Assembly (NCBI GenBank): GCA_001898465.1
Contig: MKTX01000015.1
Location: 1 to 64,000, forward strand
Length of the DNA stretch: 64,000 bases
Reading direction: 5' to 3'
DNA from: Sphingobacteriales bacterium 39-19
GTDB lineage: Bacteria; Bacteroidota; Bacteroidia; Chitinophagales; Chitinophagaceae
Shown here: piece after piece, positions 36,031-45,638 of the stretch
How the letters are laid out: each line of letters begins with the position of its first letter
Position numbering within the stretch: the stretch's first letter is position 1
The notes under the pieces: model-generated
The model's database searches: none
Told to the model about the DNA's origin: nothing
What the model saw: the letters and a program-made list of their open reading frames with translations, nothing else
Program-made: the position numbers and the translations under genes

Positions 36031-36519
36031 ATGATAACATTATTAGTGGCCGCTGCAGATAACGATGCGATTGGTAAAAACAATAAACTACTATGGACAT
36101 TACCCACCGATATGAAATTTTTTAAAAATACAACCTGGGGCATGGTAGTAATCATGGGCCGTAAAACTTTTGAAAGCCTGGGCAAAGCTTTACCCGGGCG
36201 CACCAATATTGTAATTACTTCAAAAAAAGACTGGACTGCCAAAGATGTACAAACAGCACATAGTATTGATGAGGCTCTGGAACTGGCTGCCCATTCAAAC
36301 TGTAAAGAATATTTTATTATTGGCGGAGGCGAAATTTACAGGCAATGCATGTCTATTGCAAACAAAGCACTCATAACAAGGGTGCATCATTCTTTTGATG
36401 CAGATACTTATTTCACCGGTTTTAATCCTGCAGACTGGGTGTTGAAAGAAAAATTAGATTTTACGAAAGATGAAAAACATGACTATGATTACAGTTTTGA
36501 AACCTGGGTAAAGAAATGA
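36031..36519 (+). CDS. folA: Dihydrofolate reductase
   Basis: This 162-residue enzyme reduces dihydrofolate to tetrahydrofolate with NADPH. Family features are ITLLVAAADNDAIGKNNKLL, WTLPTDMKFFKNTT with the active-site acid (Asp), VVIMGRKTFESLGKALPGRT and YFIIGGGEIYRQ. Length is standard. Its substrate is made by ThyA, encoded 26 kb upstream. It follows the membrane hydroxylase closely and converges with the membrane-protein gene at 36529. Confidence 0.96.
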   Translation: MITLLVAAADNDAIGKNNKLLWTLPTDMKFFKNTTWGMVVIMGRKTFESLGKALPGRTNIVITSKKDWTAKDVQTAHSIDEALELAAHSNCKEYFIIGGGEIYRQCMSIANKALITRVHHSFDADTYFTGFNPADWVLKEKLDFTKDEKHDYDYSFETWVKK

Positions 36520-36528
36520 GTTGACCCG

Positions 36529-37176
36529 TCAGGCAAATGCACGGGGATACAGTTTTTTGCCTTCTGCCAAAACCTCCCGGCTTATCTTTTCAATAATGAT
36601 AATATTCAAAATAAGTAAAAATAAAAACAGTATTGCCAGAACTTTATTATTATTTTCAAAAACAAATGGGAAATACAAGGGATACCAAAACCAACCAAAA
36701 AATGAATGCATTTCAATTTTTTGCATCATTAATAATTTCAGCTTCGTATGTTTCATATTTCTACCGATTACCTTTACCAGGTAGGTAATAGCTATAACGG
36801 TTGACGCATAATAATAAATTTCAGCATCAATAAACTCTGATAACATTATTAATAAAAGTAAAATACTCCCGCTTATTAATATGTTTGGCCAGTAAAATAA
36901 GTTTTTAAACCCCTTCCACCATAATTTATTTCCTTGTTTTCTTACCTGTACTTCTTTTTCCTGTACAATTTTAGAAAATCCAAAAATGCCAAATCTTTTG
37001 TAAATAACCTTTACTGCTTCTTCAAAACTCAAATGGCGGTCTTTTGAAATTTCTGCTTCAATTTGTAATGCCAGGTGGTCTACAAGCTCACATTGCAGGT
37101 CGTACCAGCGTACTCCTTTTTTATAAGTAAATCTAAATAGTTCCTGAACCTGTTTTTCGTTTAGTTTCATCATCAA
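36529..37176 (-). CDS. Membrane protein paired with a PadR regulator
   Basis: This 215-residue protein has a cytoplasmic N-terminal helical part (KQVQELFRFTYKKGVRWYDL, QCELVDHLALQIEAEISKDR) and about four transmembrane helices (NILISGSILLLLIMLSEF, YYASTVIAITYLVKVIG, FFGWFWYPLYFPFVF, VLAILFLFLLILNIIII). The start overlaps the PadR stop by 4 bases. PadR genes are often followed by a small membrane protein with a helical N-terminal domain, as here. The exact function is unknown; the pair is probably autoregulated. Confidence 0.7.
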   Translation of the reverse strand: MMMKLNEKQVQELFRFTYKKGVRWYDLQCELVDHLALQIEAEISKDRHLSFEEAVKVIYKRFGIFGFSKIVQEKEVQVRKQGNKLWWKGFKNLFYWPNILISGSILLLLIMLSEFIDAEIYYYASTVIAITYLVKVIGRNMKHTKLKLLMMQKIEMHSFFGWFWYPLYFPFVFENNNKVLAILFLFLLILNIIIIEKISREVLAEGKKLYPRAFA

Positions 37177-37514
37177 GCATGTTTAAGTTGAAGGAATGCC
37201 TGCATTTGGGTGATGAATTGTTTTAACTCATTTAATTTAAATAAAGATTCTTTTTTCCCTTTTTTAGTAATGCTGTAATATTTACGGGGCCTGTTATCTG
37301 CCATTTCTATCGTTACATCCAGCAGGCCTTCTGTTTCCATCTTATGGAGTGCAGGGTATAATGCACCTTCCGTTAAATGAAACTGGCCTTTGCTTATCTC
37401 GAATACTTTTTTTGTGATTTCATACCCATACATCTTTCCTTTCTCCTGCAACAGGTTTAAAATAATGGTATTGAGAGATCCTTTGAATAATTGCGGATTT
37501 ACAGCCATATCCAA
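37173..37514 (-). CDS. PadR-family transcriptional regulator
   Basis: This 113-residue winged-helix DNA-binding protein has the PadR signature: GSLNTIILNLLQEKGKMYGY, EITKKVFEISKGQFHLTEGA, LYPALHKMETEGLLDV and PRKYYSITKKGKKES. The C-terminal helix is short, so it belongs to the small PadR class that dimerises. The first codons (MDMAVN) leave the start open by two residues. It lies upstream of the membrane protein with a 4-base overlap. Confidence 0.92.
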   Translation of the reverse strand: MDMAVNPQLFKGSLNTIILNLLQEKGKMYGYEITKKVFEISKGQFHLTEGALYPALHKMETEGLLDVTIEMADNRPRKYYSITKKGKKESLFKLNELKQFITQMQAFLQLKHA

Positions 37515-37561
37515 ATATACATAATTATCTTGGGTATGGCAGGATGAAAAGTGAGAAAATA

Positions 37562-37592
37562 AAAAACCGGTACATTTTGTACCGGTTTTTTT
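37562..37592. terminator. Bidirectional terminator downstream of aconitase
   Basis: AAAAACCGGTACA / TGTACCGGTTTTT forms a near-perfect hairpin just beyond the aconitase stop (minus strand), with A and T runs on both sides. Confidence 0.85.
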
Positions 37593-37605
37593 TCAAGGCT
37601 GGCGC

Positions 37606-39879
37606 CTAATTTTTATTTTCAAATTCTTTACGGATTATATTGAGTGCAGCGCCGGCCTTAAACCATTCAATTTGTTGTGCGTTATAGCTATGGTTCACTT
37701 CTATTATGTCAGTACTTCCATCGGCATGATGTAATACTATTTGCAAGGATTTGTTGGGGGCAAAGGAGGTAAGGCCAATAATATCAATGCTGTCATTTTC
37801 TTTTATTTTATCATAATCATTTTTATCTGCAAAAGTGAGAGCCAGCATCCCTTGTTTTTTTAAATTGGTTTCATGTATGCGGGCAAATGATTTTACTAAA
37901 ACAGCCCTCACACCCAGGTGCCGGGGTTCCATGGCAGCATGCTCCCGGGAGGAGCCTTCTCCATAATTTTCATCACCTACCACAAGGCTTCCTACCCCTG
38001 CAGCTTTGTAAGCTCTTTGTGTATTGGGAACACTGCCATACTCGCCGGTAAGTTGATTTTTTACAGTATCGGTTTTATCATTAAAATAATTTACTGCTCC
38101 TATTAACAGGTTGTTACTGATGTTATCTAAGTGACCTCTGAATTTTAGCCAGGGGCCAGCCATAGAAATATGATCTGTAGTACACTTGCCTTTTGCTTTT
38201 ATTAATAATTTCAACCCCAGGAGGTCTTTTCCTTCCCAGGCGGCAAATGGGGCAAGCAATTGCAATCGTTTGCTGGCAGGAGATACTTTCACTTCTACCT
38301 GGCTGCCATCTTCTGCCGGTGGTTGAAAACCGGGATCATCTACCGCAAAACCTTTTGCAGGCAATTCATCGCCTATGGGTGCATCCAATTTTACCCTTTC
38401 TCCCTTATCGTTTACAAGTGTATCTGTTAAAGGATTAAAAGTGAGATCACCGGCAATAGCAATGGCTGTTACTAATTCGGGTGAGGCTACAAAGGCAAAT
38501 GTGTTTGGGTTTCCATCTGCACGCTTTGCAAAATTTCTATTGAAGGAATGAACAATCGTATTCTTTTCCTGTTTTTCAGCGCCCATCCTGGCCCACATAC
38601 CAATGCAGGGGCCGCAGGCATTGGCAAATACGGTAGCCCCCATTTTTGAAAATACATCCAAATAACCGTCCCGGTCAATGGTATAGCGAACCTGTTCACT
38701 TCCGGGGGTAATAGTATATTCTGATTTTAACGTTAAACCTTTTTTAGAAACCTGGCTGGCAATGCTAACTGCCCGGCTGATATCTTCGTATGATGAATTG
38801 GTGCAACTCCCAATAAGCCCTACTTCTACTTTGGTAGGCCAGCCATGTTGTATTGCGGCTTCTTTCATTTTAGAAATAGGGGTTGCTAAATCGGGTGTGA
38901 ATGGGCCGTTTAAATGGGGTTCCAGTTCATTTAAATTAATTTCAATTACCTGGTCAAAATATAATTCAGGATTAGCATATACTTCCGGATCACCGGTTAA
39001 ATGATTTTTTATTTGATTCGCCAATGTGGCAATTTCACTGCGGCCGGTAGCATGTAAATAGCGGCTCATACTTTCATCGTAACCAAAAGTAGAAGTGGTG
39101 GCGCCAATTTCTGCACCCATATTACAAATGGTTCCTTTGCCGGTACAACTCATGCTGGTAGCGCCTTCTCCAAAATATTCCACCACGGCGCCGGTTCCTC
39201 CTTTTACGGTAAGGATACCTGCTACTTTTAATATTACATCTTTGGGGGCAGCCCATCCATTTAGTTTTCCGGTAAGATGAATACCAATTAATTTAGGCAT
39301 TTTAAGTTCCCAGGGCAATCCTGCCATCACATCACAGGCATCTGCACCGCCCACACCAATAGCTATCATACCCAATCCTCCGGCGTTTACTGTATGGCTA
39401 TCGGTACCTATCATCATACCACCGGGAAAAGCATAGTTTTCTAACACTACCTGGTGAATAATGCCGGCGCCCGGTTTCCAGAAACCAATACCATATTTAT
39501 TAGATACGGAGGCCAGGAAATCATACACTTCGCTACTTTCATTTACAGCACGGGTAAGATCGGTTTTACTATTTACTTTAGCTTCTATTAAGTGGTCGCA
39601 ATGTACCGTGCTGGGAACCGCAACCCGGGTGCGCCCGCTCTGCATAAATTGTAAGAGTGCCATTTGTGCCGTAGCATCCTGCATGGCAACCCGATCGGGT
39701 GCAAAATCTACATAAGAAACGCCTCTTTCAAAAACATGAGTGGCGGCACCCTCCCATAAATGGGCATATAATATTTTTTCAGTAAGGGTTAGCGGTTTGT
39801 TTACTACTTTTCTTGCAGCTTCTACTTTTTCGGGAAATTGCTGGTAAAGCTTTTTAATCATCTCAATATCAAAGGCCAT
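37606..39879 (-). CDS. acn: Aconitate hydratase
   Basis: This 757-residue TCA-cycle enzyme isomerises citrate to isocitrate. [4Fe-4S] ligands are visible in [16 protein letters not shown] (about residue 358) and in [14 protein letters not shown] (about 421-424). Substrate Arg/Ser segments are [20 protein letters not shown] and [17 protein letters not shown] in the swivelling C-terminal domain (about 560-750). The length of about 757 fits the mitochondrial-type AcnA-like form, not the longer bacterial AcnA (about 890). It is transcribed alone. Confidence 0.95.
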   Translation of the reverse strand: MAFDIEMIKKLYQQFPEKVEAARKVVNKPLTLTEKILYAHLWEGAATHVFERGVSYVDFAPDRVAMQDATAQMALLQFMQSGRTRVAVPSTVHCDHLIEAKVNSKTDLTRAVNESSEVYDFLASVSNKYGIGFWKPGAGIIHQVVLENYAFPGGMMIGTDSHTVNAGGLGMIAIGVGGADACDVMAGLPWELKMPKLIGIHLTGKLNGWAAPKDVILKVAGILTVKGGTGAVVEYFGEGATSMSCTGKGTICNMGAEIGATTSTFGYDESMSRYLHATGRSEIATLANQIKNHLTGDPEVYANPELYFDQVIEINLNELEPHLNGPFTPDLATPISKMKEAAIQHGWPTKVEVGLIGSCTNSSYEDISRAVSIASQVSKKGLTLKSEYTITPGSEQVRYTIDRDGYLDVFSKMGATVFANACGPCIGMWARMGAEKQEKNTIVHSFNRNFAKRADGNPNTFAFVASPELVTAIAIAGDLTFNPLTDTLVNDKGERVKLDAPIGDELPAKGFAVDDPGFQPPAEDGSQVEVKVSPASKRLQLLAPFAAWEGKDLLGLKLLIKAKGKCTTDHISMAGPWLKFRGHLDNISNNLLIGAVNYFNDKTDTVKNQLTGEYGSVPNTQRAYKAAGVGSLVVGDENYGEGSSREHAAMEPRHLGVRAVLVKSFARIHETNLKKQGMLALTFADKNDYDKIKENDSIDIIGLTSFAPNKSLQIVLHHADGSTDIIEVNHSYNAQQIEWFKAGAALNIIRKEFENKN

Positions 39880-40027
39880 GGTAGGAGTTTAGAAGGTGAA
39901 AAATGGGTGTTATTGGGTTCCTGTTACCGAACAGCATCAAAAAAAACCGGAATATAACCTGCTTTTTTTTAACTGAATGTGTGCAAAATTATAATAATTG
40001 GAGCAAGTCGAAAAACTAAAAAATTTC

Positions 40028-40035
40028 TATTTTTG
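40028..40035 (+). promoter_or_regulatory. -7 motif for the PspC-like gene
   Basis: TATTTTTG fits TAnnTTTG and ends 36 bases before the ATG at 40072. Confidence 0.45.
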
Positions 40036-40071
40036 CAATCTCTGTGATGCCAGTAAAAAAATGATGTAATT

Positions 40072-40293
40072 ATGAGTGCACTTAAGCGTTTTGTTGAATT
40101 AAAAGTTTTTGGTGTATGTGCTGCCATTGGCGATAAAGTGGGAATTGCAACCGAAACAATCCGTAAATACTTTATTTACCTTTCTTTTATTACCATGGGT
40201 TCGCCGGTAATTGTGTATTTATTTATGGCCTTTTGGCTCAACATTAAAAGATATATTTATAATGCCAGGCGTAACCCGGTAAAATATTCCTGA
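40072..40293 (+). CDS. PspC-domain-like small membrane protein
   Basis: This 73-residue protein resembles the PspC domain: FGVCAAIGDKVGIATETIRK, with the usual Gly-Val-Cys-Ala opening, then one long hydrophobic helix (YFIYLSFITMGSPVIVYLFM) and a basic end (NIKRYIYNARRNPVKYS). In other bacteria PspC is a membrane-stress sensor that works with PspA/PspB. No other psp gene is in the window. It converges with kdsA with 3 bases between the stop codons. Confidence 0.75.
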   Translation: MSALKRFVELKVFGVCAAIGDKVGIATETIRKYFIYLSFITMGSPVIVYLFMAFWLNIKRYIYNARRNPVKYS

Positions 40294-40296
40294 ATC

Positions 40297-41118
40297 TTAT
40301 ATAACTGCTTTTTGCAGGGCTACTAATTTTTCCAATAAATTTTCGAGCAAATCTAGTTTTAGCATATTGGCGCCATCGCTTTTAGCTAGGGTAGGATGTG
40401 GATGTGTTTCTATAAATAATCCATTTGCCCCGGTTGCAATAGCTGCTTTTGCAATCGTTTCTATGAGTGCCGGGTTGCCCCCGGTAATGCCACTGGTTTG
40501 GTTGGGTTGCTGTAAAGAATGGGTGCAATCCATTATCACGGGTACTTCATGCACTTTCATCCAGGCGATATTTCTATAATCCACTACCAGGTCCTGGTAA
40601 CCAAAACTATTCCCTCTTTCTGTAAGCCATACTTTTTCATTTCCTGCATTTTTAATTTTATCTACTGCAAATTTCATAGATGGGCCACTCAGGAACTGTC
40701 CTTTTTTCACATTCACAATTTTACCTGTTTTGGCAGCCGCTTCCAGTAAATCGGTTTGGCGGCAAAGGAATGCCGGTATTTGTAAAACATCTACATAGTT
40801 GGCAGCCAGCGCAGCTTCTTCGTGGGCATGTATATCGGTAGTTACGGGCAAGCCCTGTTTTTTTCCTACCGATTGTATTAAAGCCAATGCCTTTTCATCA
40901 CCAATACCGGTAAATGAATTTCCACTGGTGCGGTTTGCTTTTCGGTAAGAAGCTTTAAATATATAGGGGATCGATAGCTTTTTACAAATACCGGAAACTT
41001 TTTCAGCAATAGCAAAAACCATCTCCTCATCTTCTACCACGCAGGGGCCGGCTATTAAGAAAAAGTTCTTGTTATCATATTGTTGACCTGCAAAAAGGGT
41101 TTCCATGTATTTTTCCAT
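40297..41118 (-). CDS. kdsA: 2-dehydro-3-deoxyphosphooctonate aldolase (KDO-8-phosphate synthase)
   Basis: This 273-residue enzyme condenses PEP and arabinose-5-phosphate to KDO-8-P for the LPS inner core. Evidence is FFLIAGPCVVEDEEMVFAIA, IFKASYRKANRTSGNSFTG, GLPVTTDIHAHEEAALAANY, LQIPAFLCRQTDLLEAAA, WLTERGNSFGYQDLVVDYRN and FIETHPHPTLAKSDGANML. It shows that this organism makes a KDO-containing LPS. Length is standard (E. coli 284). The N-terminus (MEKYMETLF) has a second Met at residue 5. Confidence 0.95.
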   Translation of the reverse strand: MEKYMETLFAGQQYDNKNFFLIAGPCVVEDEEMVFAIAEKVSGICKKLSIPYIFKASYRKANRTSGNSFTGIGDEKALALIQSVGKKQGLPVTTDIHAHEEAALAANYVDVLQIPAFLCRQTDLLEAAAKTGKIVNVKKGQFLSGPSMKFAVDKIKNAGNEKVWLTERGNSFGYQDLVVDYRNIAWMKVHEVPVIMDCTHSLQQPNQTSGITGGNPALIETIAKAAIATGANGLFIETHPHPTLAKSDGANMLKLDLLENLLEKLVALQKAVI

Positions 41119-41214
41119 ACTGCAAATTTACCGGGTTCTCATTTTCTTCTAGTTAATTTTTATTGCGATTTTTTAAACTGTTAATCTATTAATTTCGTGT
41201 TCTTAAATTTCGGT

Positions 41215-42177
41215 ATGCTTAAAGAAAAAATCCTGGTGATTGGTGCCAGCGGGCAAATAGGAGTTGAACTTACGCTGGCTTTGCGTAATATTTATGGGAA
41301 TAACAATGTGGTGGCTTCGGATCTTAGAGAGCAAAACCCCTTATTAGAGGGAACCGGGCCCTATGTAAGTCTGGATGTAATGAACAAAGAAATGCTGCAT
41401 GTCCAGGTGATCAGGCAGGGTATTACTCAAATCTATTTATTGGCGGCTATTTTATCGGCCACCGGTGAAAAAAATCCAAATCTTGCCTGGAACTTAAACA
41501 TGCAGGGTTTGCTGAATGTTTTGGATATTGCTTGTGAAGAACAAATTCATAAAGTATATTGGCCTTCTTCCATCGCCGTATTTGGCCCTACATCTCCCAA
41601 AATAAAATGCCCCCAGCAAACTATAATTGAACCGGTAACCGTATATGGCATTAGCAAGTATGCCGGTGAATTTTGGTGTAATTATTATCATAAGCGATAT
41701 GGGGTAGATGTTCGCAGCATGCGATACCCGGGTTTAATTAGTTATAAAAGCGCTCCGGGGGGCGGTACTACGGATTATGCTATTGAAATATTTCATGAAG
41801 CACTGGAAGAAAAAAAATACGAATGTTTCCTCAATCCCAACACCTATTTACCTATGATGTATATGCCCGATGCCATAGAAGCAACCATACAACTCATGGA
41901 GGCGCCCGCCAATAAAATCTCAATACGTACATCTTATAATGTTTCCGGCATGAGTTTTTCTCCCCAGGAAATAGCAGATGCCATTAAGCAGCATATACCG
42001 GGATTTAAAATTAGTTATAAGCCCGATTACCGCCAGGTCATTGCCGATAGCTGGCCGCAAAGCATTGATGATACCATCGCAAGGCAGGATTGGGGCTGGA
42101 AGGAAAAGTATAATTTACAGGAAATGACTGCCGATATGCTTAAAAACCTGGCATTAGAATCAAACCACATACTTTAG
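41215..42177 (+). CDS. L-threonine 3-dehydrogenase, epimerase/dehydratase type
   Basis: This 320-residue NAD-dependent short-chain dehydrogenase has the Rossmann motif ILVIGASGQIGVELTLAL, the catalytic YGISKYAGE (YxxxK), and the substrate segment RYPGLISYKSAPGGGTTDYA typical of the short-chain threonine dehydrogenase group (as against zinc-containing Tdh). SPQEIADAIKQHIP and DPxxRQ-like DYRQVIADSWPQSIDD also fit. I chose ATG 41215; the upstream GTG (41197) is less likely. The 2-amino-3-oxobutyrate partner enzyme (kbl) is not adjacent. A close relative could act on a nucleotide sugar, but the SAPGGGTTDYA segment favours threonine. Confidence 0.82.
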   Translation: MLKEKILVIGASGQIGVELTLALRNIYGNNNVVASDLREQNPLLEGTGPYVSLDVMNKEMLHVQVIRQGITQIYLLAAILSATGEKNPNLAWNLNMQGLLNVLDIACEEQIHKVYWPSSIAVFGPTSPKIKCPQQTIIEPVTVYGISKYAGEFWCNYYHKRYGVDVRSMRYPGLISYKSAPGGGTTDYAIEIFHEALEEKKYECFLNPNTYLPMMYMPDAIEATIQLMEAPANKISIRTSYNVSGMSFSPQEIADAIKQHIPGFKISYKPDYRQVIADSWPQSIDDTIARQDWGWKEKYNLQEMTADMLKNLALESNHIL

Positions 42178-42328
42178 CTGTATGTGTATTCATGGCCTTT
42201 CAAAATAATACTTCATTTTCCCGATCAGAAAGGGGCCGTTATACCCCCTTTTTATTTAATTAATCCCCTTATTAACAATAATTTAAATAGTTTATTGCTA
42301 AAAAATATGATATTTCAAAAAACTACTC

Positions 42329-42336
42329 TAAATTTG
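42329..42336 (+). promoter_or_regulatory. -7 motif for the outer-membrane barrel gene
   Basis: TAAATTTG fits TAnnTTTG and ends 33 bases before the ATG at 42370. Confidence 0.5.
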
Positions 42337-42369
42337 CCAAGATTTATAAACCAAAAAATAACATTTAAC

Positions 42370-42876
42370 ATGAAAAAATTATTAATGGCTGCTTTTTTTA
42401 CAGCAGTAACAATGGGTGCTTTTGCACAATCAGAAAAAACACAACCCCTGCATTTTAGTGTAGGATTAGATGCTGCCTTACCCTTTGGTGATTATGGTGA
42501 TGTTTACTCATTCGGCATTGGCGGTTCTGTACAAGGTAACTACTGGTTAGACAATACCCTGGCTTTAACTTTAAGTGCCGGGTATATGAACTATTCTGGT
42601 AAAACAGTTAATGGTTTCAAATATTCAAGCGCTGGCATGGTTCCCGTTTTAGCTGGTATTGAATACAACTTTACTCCCAATGTATTTGCTTCAGGCCAAT
42701 TAGGTTTAACTTTTGGAACTGAAAAAGGTGCCGGAAGCAACTTTACTTATGCACCGGGTGTAGGTTACCGTTTTACTGAAAATTTTTCAGCCTTATTAAA
42801 ATACACAGGTATGAGTGTGAAAGGTGGTGGAAGCTCATTTAGCGCTGCCGGCCTGCGTATTGCTTATACTTTCTAA
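42370..42876 (+). CDS. Small outer-membrane beta-barrel protein
   Basis: This 168-residue protein starts with a signal peptide (MKKLLMAAFFTAVTMGAFAQ). The mature part alternates aromatic/Gly-rich strands (PLHFSVGLDAALPFGDYGDV, NYWLDNTLALTLSAGYMNYS, FTPNVFASGQLGLTFGTEKG, GYRFTENFSALLKYTGMSVK) and ends in Phe (GLRIAYTF), as outer-membrane proteins do. About eight strands would make an OmpA/OmpX-size barrel. The frame is open to 42184, but the signal peptide fixes the start at 42370. It is monocistronic, between a -7 motif and a terminator. Confidence 0.9.
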   Translation: MKKLLMAAFFTAVTMGAFAQSEKTQPLHFSVGLDAALPFGDYGDVYSFGIGGSVQGNYWLDNTLALTLSAGYMNYSGKTVNGFKYSSAGMVPVLAGIEYNFTPNVFASGQLGLTFGTEKGAGSNFTYAPGVGYRFTENFSALLKYTGMSVKGGGSSFSAAGLRIAYTF

Positions 42877-42895
42877 GTAAAATTGAACTTATAAA

Positions 42896-42928
42896 AAAAC
42901 CGTTTCATGTATTTGAAACGGTTTTTTT
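42896..42928. terminator. Terminator after the small barrel gene
   Basis: AAAACCGTTTCA / TGAAACGGTTTT is a perfect hairpin with a short loop and T-run. The A-rich side could also serve the minus-strand gene at 42958. Confidence 0.9.
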
Positions 42929-42957
42929 GTACTTGTTAAAAAAGAGCTTTTATTATT

Positions 42958-43146
42958 TTAATTTAACCTTCTGCGCATGCTCAATGCAGGTTTATGCATT
43001 CTTCTTACATTCCACAAATCAATGAGGTTAAAATGCCCTTGCTCACATTCTTTTAAGGTACCCTTTGCCAGTGTTTCAGGTACTTCTGCAAATGTGTTTT
43101 TTAATTGTTTTACAGGTTTGTAACTGGTTTCGTCTTTCGTTTTCAT
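42958..43146 (-). CDS. Small basic protein of unknown function
   Basis: This 62-residue frame encodes a soluble protein, basic at the end (NVRRMHKPALSMRRRLN), with no signal peptide and no family I know. It is the only plausible gene between two well-spaced barrel genes. It ends about 30 bases before a hairpin that could terminate it on the minus strand. The middle (AEVPETLAKGTLKECEQGHF, NLIDLWNVRRM) looks like real protein sequence rather than random translation. I give it moderate confidence. Confidence 0.5.
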   Translation of the reverse strand: MKTKDETSYKPVKQLKNTFAEVPETLAKGTLKECEQGHFNLIDLWNVRRMHKPALSMRRRLN

Positions 43147-43281
43147 AATCGTCTTTTATTTTTATAATTAAGATCTTCTTTATTGCCCCGCAAGGTACGC
43201 CAAAACAGCTTGCTGGCAAAGCTTTATTGGTATATTCGGGCTTTAACAGGTTTAAGTGGAAAAAATTCTTTAAGTATCCTA

Positions 43282-43289
43282 TATCTTTG
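43282..43289 (+). promoter_or_regulatory. -7 motif for the BamA-like gene
   Basis: TATCTTTG fits TAnnTTTG exactly and ends 39 bases before the ATG at 43329. Confidence 0.55.
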
Positions 43290-43328
43290 AACTTTCACAA
43301 TAAAAAAAGCTAATTTTTTATATCGCTG

Positions 43329-45146
43329 ATGAAAAAACACGTATTTGTTTTCGTATTCATTTTCCTAAGTTTTAGCAGCCTGTTATGGGCTCAAAAAAAT
43401 GAAAAGCAAGACACTTTTTTCCTGAATAAAAAAAAGGGGTTATTGGGGCGTATTGGTAAAAGCATCAGCCGTAATCCTGCTCCTGCTGCCGTTCGCATTA
43501 TCAATCCATTTGAACCCTTTTCAGGAGAAATCATCCGGGAAATAGAGATCATCCCATTAGGTTTTGACCGGGATATAAATGATTCAACCATTATTAAAAA
43601 ATCATTTTTTACGGATGTTGCCAATGCTTTGCATAAGGAAACAAAACATAAAATTATTAGCCAGTATCTTTTATTTAAAACCGGCGACCGGGTATTACCA
43701 TTCTTAATGGCTGATAATGAAAAATATTTGCGTGACCAGGAGTTTTTAAAAGATGCCAGGATTATTATAAAAGCAATACCAGGTTATAACAATAGTGTAA
43801 AAGTGTATGTAATTACCAAAGATGTGTTTTCACTGGGCGGTAATGTAAAAATGAGCAGTAAAACAAAAGGCCTGGTAGAACTGAAAGAACAAAACCTGGC
43901 AGGTAGCGGCAACTATATGGATATCTCTGCCTTTTTTGAAAAAGAAAGAGACCCCAGCCTGGGGTTTGGGAGCAACCTGACTTTCAGGAATTTTAAGGGT
44001 ACATTTTTAAACTGGACCACCGGATTTAAAACCTATAATAATTCATTTAGCAGCAGTAAGGCAGAAGAAAACAGTTTTTATATCATCCTGGAAAAACCCC
44101 TGGTGAGCCGCTATACCCGCTGGACGGGGGGCGCCGAATTTGATTTTAATATAACCAGTAACGGCTATCATGGAGATTCTGTATATCATAGCGATTTTGC
44201 TTATAGCAGGCAAATCGTAGATGTATGGGGTGGATATAATATTGGCGCCGGTATAAAAAAAGAATCAGACAATGTAAACAGGCTAAGGCATTTTATTGGT
44301 GAAAGAATATTTTATACCAAATTTTATGATGTACCGGGTAAGTATCAAAACAATTATAACTTTAACTATGCCGATATCAATGGCCTCCTGTTTTCCTATA
44401 CCTTATATAAACAGAACTTTTTTAGAACAAATTTTATTTATGGTTTTGGTAGAAATGAAGACGTGCCCGAGGGCATATCGGCAACCGTAGTGGGCGGGTA
44501 CACCAATAAGAGCGGGAAAAAGCGGGCCTATTATGGTTTGGGTTTTGAAGGTACCGGCTTATCACCCCGTGGATTTTTTACAAACTATGTTTTGCGTAGC
44601 GGGGCATTTGTAAATAATAAGAAATTAGAAGATATCGATGTATTGGCACGCATTAACCATTTTACCAGGCTGCGGGAATTGTCGGCCTATTGGAAAAACA
44701 GGAATTTTATTGACCTGTCTTTTACCCGGCAAATAAATTACCGGTTAAATGAACCTTTATACTTAAGAAGCGAATTTGGCCTGCCTTATTTCAGGGATGA
44801 CTCAACCACATATGCAGAAACACGTACCACGTTAAAAGTAGAATCTGTATTTTTTAATATGCACAAATTCCTGGGCTTTCGGTTTGCCCCATTTGTGTTT
44901 GGGGGTGTAAGTTTTTTAAACCCATTGCAGGAATCGTTTAAGAAAACGCATGCCTATTCTGCTATGGGTGCGGGAGTAAGAAGCCGGAATGAAAACCTTA
45001 TTTTTGGGAGTATGGAACTTCGGGGATACTACTTTCCACGCACTGTGGGTACGATGCGTAATTTTAGGGTGGATTTTACAACCAATCTGCGGTTCAAATA
45101 CAATAGCCAGTTTATTCGTAAGCCCGATTTTATTTTTGCAAATTAA
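43329..45146 (+). CDS. Outer-membrane protein with POTRA-like domain and beta-barrel (BamA/TamA-like)
   Basis: This 605-residue protein has a signal peptide (about 1-21), a short linker, then a domain like a POTRA repeat (about 60-150: FSGEIIREIEIIPLGFDRDI, then KHKIISQYLLFKTGDRVL with LRDQEFLKDARIIIKA). From about 165 a large barrel of alternating strands follows (GNYMDISAFFEKERDPSLGF, FRNFKGTFLNWTTGFKTY, LRVDFTTNLRFKYN-like end). It is smaller than BamA (about 800-900) and has a single recognisable POTRA, so it is not the essential BamA. It may be an export or assembly factor. The DUF4268 gene starts 4 bases after its stop. Confidence 0.75.
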   Translation: MKKHVFVFVFIFLSFSSLLWAQKNEKQDTFFLNKKKGLLGRIGKSISRNPAPAAVRIINPFEPFSGEIIREIEIIPLGFDRDINDSTIIKKSFFTDVANALHKETKHKIISQYLLFKTGDRVLPFLMADNEKYLRDQEFLKDARIIIKAIPGYNNSVKVYVITKDVFSLGGNVKMSSKTKGLVELKEQNLAGSGNYMDISAFFEKERDPSLGFGSNLTFRNFKGTFLNWTTGFKTYNNSFSSSKAEENSFYIILEKPLVSRYTRWTGGAEFDFNITSNGYHGDSVYHSDFAYSRQIVDVWGGYNIGAGIKKESDNVNRLRHFIGERIFYTKFYDVPGKYQNNYNFNYADINGLLFSYTLYKQNFFRTNFIYGFGRNEDVPEGISATVVGGYTNKSGKKRAYYGLGFEGTGLSPRGFFTNYVLRSGAFVNNKKLEDIDVLARINHFTRLRELSAYWKNRNFIDLSFTRQINYRLNEPLYLRSEFGLPYFRDDSTTYAETRTTLKVESVFFNMHKFLGFRFAPFVFGGVSFLNPLQESFKKTHAYSAMGAGVRSRNENLIFGSMELRGYYFPRTVGTMRNFRVDFTTNLRFKYNSQFIRKPDFIFAN

Positions 45147-45150
45147 TACT

Positions 45151-45630
45151 ATGTATTCAAAACAAGAGGCTGCTGTAATCAGGCACCGTTTTTGGACGGC
45201 GTTGGGAAAGTACCTGGCTCCCATACCTTTTGCCGGTAATGAAAAACAAAATTGGATAAATTATAAAACAGGGATTAAAAATATATTTTTTAAAACTTTT
45301 GCCGATAACAAAAAAGCCAGTGCCTGTATTGAATTGGCCATGGCGAGTGAAGAACAAAGAGAAAAAAAATTTCACCTCTTGTTGAATTTGATCAAGCAAT
45401 CCGGATCCAGTTTAAAAGATTGGCAAACCGAAAAAAAATCGTATAATGAGCAGGGTAAACCGGTTGCCTTAATTTATATGGATTTATACCCGGTAAATAT
45501 TTATAAAGAAGAAGATTGGCCCCTGGTAATTGGTTTTTTAAAAGAGAAAATGATAGCTTTTGATGCATTTTGGACTCAATATAAAGATATCATTGAACAT
45601 GACCCCGGTGCAAACTGTATTGATAAATAA
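45151..45630 (+). CDS. DUF4268-domain protein
   Basis: This 159-residue cytoplasmic protein has the DUF4268 pattern seen in Bacteroidota: YSKQEAAVIRHRFWTALGKY, ADNKKASACIELAMASEEQR, and a C-terminal helical half with KEEDWPLVIGFLKEKMIAFD. The function of DUF4268 is unknown; some members occur with restriction or antiviral genes, but none are here. The start is ATG 45151, 4 bases after the previous stop; longer frames upstream overlap the barrel gene out of frame. A -7-like TATTTTTG (45131-45138) lies inside the barrel gene's end, 12 bases before this ATG. Confidence 0.78.
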   Translation: MYSKQEAAVIRHRFWTALGKYLAPIPFAGNEKQNWINYKTGIKNIFFKTFADNKKASACIELAMASEEQREKKFHLLLNLIKQSGSSLKDWQTEKKSYNEQGKPVALIYMDLYPVNIYKEEDWPLVIGFLKEKMIAFDAFWTQYKDIIEHDPGANCIDK

Positions 45631-45638
45631 AAAATAGT

